Assembly: GCF_014243395.1 (NCBI RefSeq)
Contig: NZ_JACLCP010000002.1
Coordinates: forward strand, 372,001 to 436,000
Length of the DNA: 64,000 bases
DNA from: Winogradskyella flava
Lineage (GTDB): Bacteria > Bacteroidota > Bacteroidia > Flavobacteriales > Flavobacteriaceae
Reading direction: 5' to 3'
The notes below the pieces were generated by a model. It was not told the DNA's origin and ran no database searches. It saw only the letters and a program-made list of their open reading frames with translations. Of the stretch, positions 62,332-64,000 are shown piece after piece (position 1 is the first letter of the stretch; every line of letters begins with the position of its first letter). Made by a program: the position numbers and the translations under genes.

Positions 62332-63345
62332 ATGCAACATCTCGTTTTATTCACTTCAAAAGATCGCGATACACTTTTAAAAGCTCGTAAGGGAGAATCA
62401 AAATTTGGAGAACATGTTCAGCTATTAGCTAACCTCACTAACATATACGATGACATTGTTAATTTAGATGTTGACTATGTTATTTTTGGAATTTCAGAAG
62501 ATATTGGTGTCTATGCAAACCACGGTAAAACAGGAACTTACAAAGCTTGGGAAGCTACAATAAAAGTTTTGTTAAATATTCAAAATAATAGTACAACCAA
62601 GGGGAAACGTGTTTTGATTCTAGGTCATTTAGATTATATAAAAGCACGAGATATTGTTGAACAAGTGCCTACCAAAAAAACGGTTTCTAAAGCAAGAAGA
62701 CTAGTTGAAGACATTGATAAGGATGTCACCTATGTGGTTTCTTCCATTATTAAAGCTGGAAAGACACCCATAATAATTGGCGGCGGACACAATAATGCTT
62801 ATGGCAATATAAAGGGAACTGCATTGGCCTTAAATAGTAAAGTGAATGTCATTAATTTTGATGCACATACGGATTTTAGGGCTGAGGAAGGTAGACACAG
62901 CGGTAATGGCTTTAGCTACGCATTTGCCGAAGGCTTTTTGAAAAACTACTTTGTATTTGGACTACATGAAAATTACACGTCCGACAAACTATTTAAAACG
63001 ATTAAGAAACTTAAAAGTATAAAGTATATTACGTACGAAGCCTTAGAGGTTAGAAATCAATTGGACTTTTACACTGAAATGGAAAAAGCCCAAAATCATA
63101 TCTCTGATAGACATTATGGTATAGAAATGGACTGCGACGCTATAGCGAACATACCAAGTAGTGCTATGTCTCCTAGCGGTTTTAGTGTTAAACAAGCAAG
63201 AGCCTTTGTGCATTATTTTGGCAAGCACGACAATGCGAGCTATTTACACATTTGTGAAGCGTCACCAACAAAAAAGACAGCCGCCAAGGTTGGTAAGCTC
63301 ATCACCTATCTTATTACAGATTTTATTAGAACGGGTATAAAATAA
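62332..63345 (+). CDS. hutG: Formimidoylglutamase (arginase family)
   Basis: 337 aa. Arginase-family manganese motifs: IIIGGGHNNAYGN, INFDAHTDFRA and IEMDCDAIANIPSSAMSPSGF. The Bacteroidota form of HutG (arginase-like) has just this length. It splits N-formimidoyl-glutamate to glutamate and formamide in histidine breakdown, which fits the nearby hutI. It reads in the same direction as hutI, with the coiled-coil gene inverted between. Confidence 0.85.
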   Translation: MQHLVLFTSKDRDTLLKARKGESKFGEHVQLLANLTNIYDDIVNLDVDYVIFGISEDIGVYANHGKTGTYKAWEATIKVLLNIQNNSTTKGKRVLILGHLDYIKARDIVEQVPTKKTVSKARRLVEDIDKDVTYVVSSIIKAGKTPIIIGGGHNNAYGNIKGTALALNSKVNVINFDAHTDFRAEEGRHSGNGFSYAFAEGFLKNYFVFGLHENYTSDKLFKTIKKLKSIKYITYEALEVRNQLDFYTEMEKAQNHISDRHYGIEMDCDAIANIPSSAMSPSGFSVKQARAFVHYFGKHDNASYLHICEASPTKKTAAKVGKLITYLITDFIRTGIK

Positions 63346-63354
63346 GATCAAAGT

Positions 63355-63385
63355 TTTGATGTATTTTTAAAATATAATATATTTG
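63355..63385 (+). promoter_or_regulatory. Promoter of the MarR-type gene (TTTG-N19-TATATTTG)
   Basis: TTTG (63355-63358) and TATATTTG (63378-63385), separated by 19 bases, an excellent match to the Bacteroidota promoter. The ATG is 30 bases after it. Confidence 0.75.
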
Positions 63386-63386
63386 C

Positions 63387-63398
63387 ATAAGTACTTAT
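63387..63398. promoter_or_regulatory. Palindromic operator candidate ATAAGTACTTAT
   Basis: A 12-base perfect palindrome directly after the -7 box and so at the probable transcription start. Its place in front of a MarR-type gene suggests autorepression. Confidence 0.5.
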
Positions 63399-63414
63399 AT
63401 AAATATTTATTGTT

Positions 63415-64000
63415 ATGGATTCATTACGAGGTTATGGTTATTTGGGCTTAGGATCACGGCTTAAAAGAGTGAGCGATTATATGATGCGAGAAACACAAGT
63501 GGTTTATGACACCTACAATATTGATTTTGATCCTTACCTATTTCCAATTTTTAAAACCATTAGTAATCATGAAGGCATTACCAATACTGAATTGGTTGAA
63601 CAACTCAAATTCTCACAACCTGCGATTACACAATTTGTAAATAAACTGAATAAAAAAGGGTATATCATTCAGCATAGTGACAAGACAGACAAACGAAAAA
63701 AAACGATTCTCCTAACCAAGCAAGGTGAAGCCCTATTACCAAAAATAAAGCCTATTTGGGACGCTATAGAAAAGACCATTAAGCAGGTGACAACATACGA
63801 ATCGGATACGCTATTGGATCAATTAAATCAACTGGAAGACAGTTTCAACACTACTGACTTTAGTCAATTGATATTAAATAATATAGATGTTAGCATGAAA
63901 AGTGTCATTACCATAGTGAATTATAAAACGGAATATAAGCGCGACTTTTACGATTTGAATATTGAATGGTTAAAAACATTCTTTTATGTTGAGTCTTATG
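63415..64000 (+). CDS. MarR-family regulator, probably with a C-terminal GNAT domain (3' end outside window)
   Basis: 195 residues visible from the ATG at 63415; the frame is open to the window end. The winged helix spans ~50-105: HEGITNTELVEQLKFSQPAITQFVNKLNKKGYIIQHSD, with KKTILLTKQGEALL as the wing. Residues ~170-195 (VITIVNYKTEYKRDFYDLNIEWLKTFF) look like the start of the acetyltransferase domain of the MarR-GNAT fusion proteins common in Bacteroidota. A palindrome overlaps its promoter. Ligand and targets are unknown. Confidence 0.8.
   Translation, partial: MDSLRGYGYLGLGSRLKRVSDYMMRETQVVYDTYNIDFDPYLFPIFKTISNHEGITNTELVEQLKFSQPAITQFVNKLNKKGYIIQHSDKTDKRKKTILLTKQGEALLPKIKPIWDAIEKTIKQVTTYESDTLLDQLNQLEDSFNTTDFSQLILNNIDVSMKSVITIVNYKTEYKRDFYDLNIEWLKTFFYVESY

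Noticed and set aside
1..64000. Integron integrase or other site-specific recombinase near the cassettes
   Set aside because: No protein in the window has the tyrosine-recombinase R..HxxR..Y pattern or a serine-recombinase or DDE motif; the cluster is therefore called integrase-less here.

Overview
The window looks like a piece of chromosome from a marine-type member of the Flavobacteriaceae (Bacteroidota). Signs of this are: AT-rich DNA; TAnnTTTG-type -7 promoter boxes with few Shine-Dalgarno sites; many lipoproteins; a TonB-dependent receptor with a carboxypeptidase-like N-terminus; bacillithiol-type BshA; a DUF5916 outer-membrane protein; and the amidase/LptD/RidA gene order. Genus cannot be fixed from the sequence alone. 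I saw no tRNA, rRNA, CRISPR array, insertion sequence or integrase gene.

Core blocks. 8.7-14.3 kb: bshA, a secreted GH3/beta-lactamase fusion and serB. 14.5-25 kb: a long minus-strand run (amidase, MCE/MlaD protein, two Fe-S electron-transfer proteins, an outer-membrane protein and small conserved genes), divergent from lptD and ridA. 30.4-36 kb: ferredoxin, divergent from acyl-CoA reductase, serC, serA and small conserved genes; with serB, all three serine-synthesis steps lie in the window. 36-42.5 kb: a probable metal-uptake TonB receptor locus and a DUF5916 protein. 42.7 kb: lolD. 58.5-64 kb: fumC, hutI, a coiled-coil membrane protein, hutG and a MarR-type regulator cut by the window end. 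5.1-7.4 kb: a small restriction-modification-like pair.

Accessory blocks. Three places (about 0.7-3.25, 27.9-30.2 and 43.4-58.3 kb) carry single genes or small gene groups separated by copies of one roughly 125-150 bp structured repeat (up to about 200 bp in two copies). The repeat always has the same orientation relative to the array. It begins with an ...AAC box and ends with a GTT... box, has a central hairpin, and contains a promoter-like TAnnTTAG stretch. The box at the start of a cassette is the near reverse complement of the box at its end (up to 11 of 12 bases), which is the hallmark of integron attC sites. I read these as integron-like cassette clusters without a visible integrase (CALIN-like). 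They carry mostly lipoproteins, secreted enzymes and unknown proteins, plus a 6.4 kb cassette with a LytTR two-component system and an ABC exporter/M1-peptidase pair. The 27.9-30.2 kb cluster lies between two copies of the 3' end of the ferredoxin gene (19-bp exact direct repeat), which suggests insertion at that gene end.

All calls come from reading the sequence and recalling families; no database search was run.
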